From JBFMHD01 sp040752395 [NCBI: Candidatus Hydrogenedentota bacterium] (GTDB lineage: Bacteria; JBFMHD01), in assembly GCA_040752395.1 (NCBI GenBank), contig JBFMHD010000160.1, positions 1 through 6,374 on the forward strand: a stretch of DNA of 6,374 nucleotides, given 5' to 3'. The notes beneath the pieces were generated by a model, which saw nothing but the letters and a program-made list of their open reading frames with translations, had not been told where the DNA came from and searched no databases. Both the position numbers and the translations under genes were made by a program. Positions 6,258-6,374 of the stretch are shown one piece after another (the stretch's first letter is position 1; every line of letters begins with the position of its first letter).

Positions 6258-6374
6258 CTAAAACTGGGTATAAAGATAGTCTTTTAAAAATATATCTATA
6301 AGCCCACCTAAAAAACCATACCAGCATAATATAACTAAAATACTAATAACGAATCCGAATTCCTGAGATAAAAT
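6258..6374 (-). CDS. C-terminal fragment of an unidentified membrane protein
   Basis: An open frame enters from the right edge and ends at a TAG; 38 residues are visible. They are strongly hydrophobic: FGFVISILVILCWYGFLGG forms a likely transmembrane helix, followed by LIDIFLKDYLYTQF, a second amphipathic or membrane segment with a short tail. No family can be named from so little. The frame stops 51 bases before the start of the -10 element of the hinT promoter, and no GC-rich terminator hairpin follows. The frame could be a chance one in AT-rich DNA, but the residue composition looks like a real membrane protein end. Confidence 0.55.
   Translation of the reverse strand: MLSQEFGFVISILVILCWYGFLGGLIDIFLKDYLYTQF

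Overview
The window looks like a core chromosomal segment of an AT-rich, probably uncultured bacterium. All recognisable genes lie on the minus strand, so transcription runs from high to low coordinates. At its heart is the bacterial macromolecular-synthesis (MMS) operon: rpsU (ribosomal protein S21), a YqeY/GatB-type gene, dnaG (primase) and rpoD (primary sigma factor). The presence of a primary sigma factor, DnaG and S21 makes the host bacterial. The phylum cannot be fixed from sequence reading alone; intergenic arrays of 7-bp repeats recall some uncultured candidate phyla (Omnitrophota-like genomes), but this is only an impression.

Layout in transcription order: (1) the end of an unidentified membrane protein enters from the right edge (6374-6258). 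(2) A 125-bp AT-rich gap holds a strong sigma70-type promoter with an extended -10. (3) A HinT-type HIT hydrolase follows (6132-5788). (4) Next is a previously unlisted 29-codon gene for a single-pass membrane peptide (5756-5667). (5) Its last four codons run into a ~99-bp intergenic repeat (5680-5582), which continues into a GC-rich heptamer array centred on a palindrome (5618-5556). (6) rpsU, yqeY, dnaG, rpoD and a thiolase-like gene follow, tightly packed: 42-nt and 2-nt gaps, then a 4-nt ATGA overlap (dnaG/rpoD) and a 1-nt TAATG overlap (rpoD/thiolase). (7) After the thiolase comes a short AT-rich tail with a 10-bp inverted repeat and AT-rich heptamers. (8) A second copy of the ~99-bp repeat (93 of 99 bases identical, same orientation) ends at the left window edge.

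The MMS genes tie together translation initiation (S21), replication priming (DnaG) and housekeeping transcription (RpoD). The promoter upstream of hinT is the only convincing one in the window; hinT, the small membrane gene and the MMS genes could be one long transcript, although a weaker promoter before rpsU cannot be excluded. The unusual points are the thiolase coupled to rpoD, which has serine where the thiolase family carries its nucleophilic cysteine; the structured repeat pair that exactly brackets the rpsU-to-thiolase block; and the small membrane peptide whose stop codon overlaps a Shine-Dalgarno/start/hairpin module inside the repeat. No CRISPR array, tRNA, rRNA, transposase or phage gene was seen.
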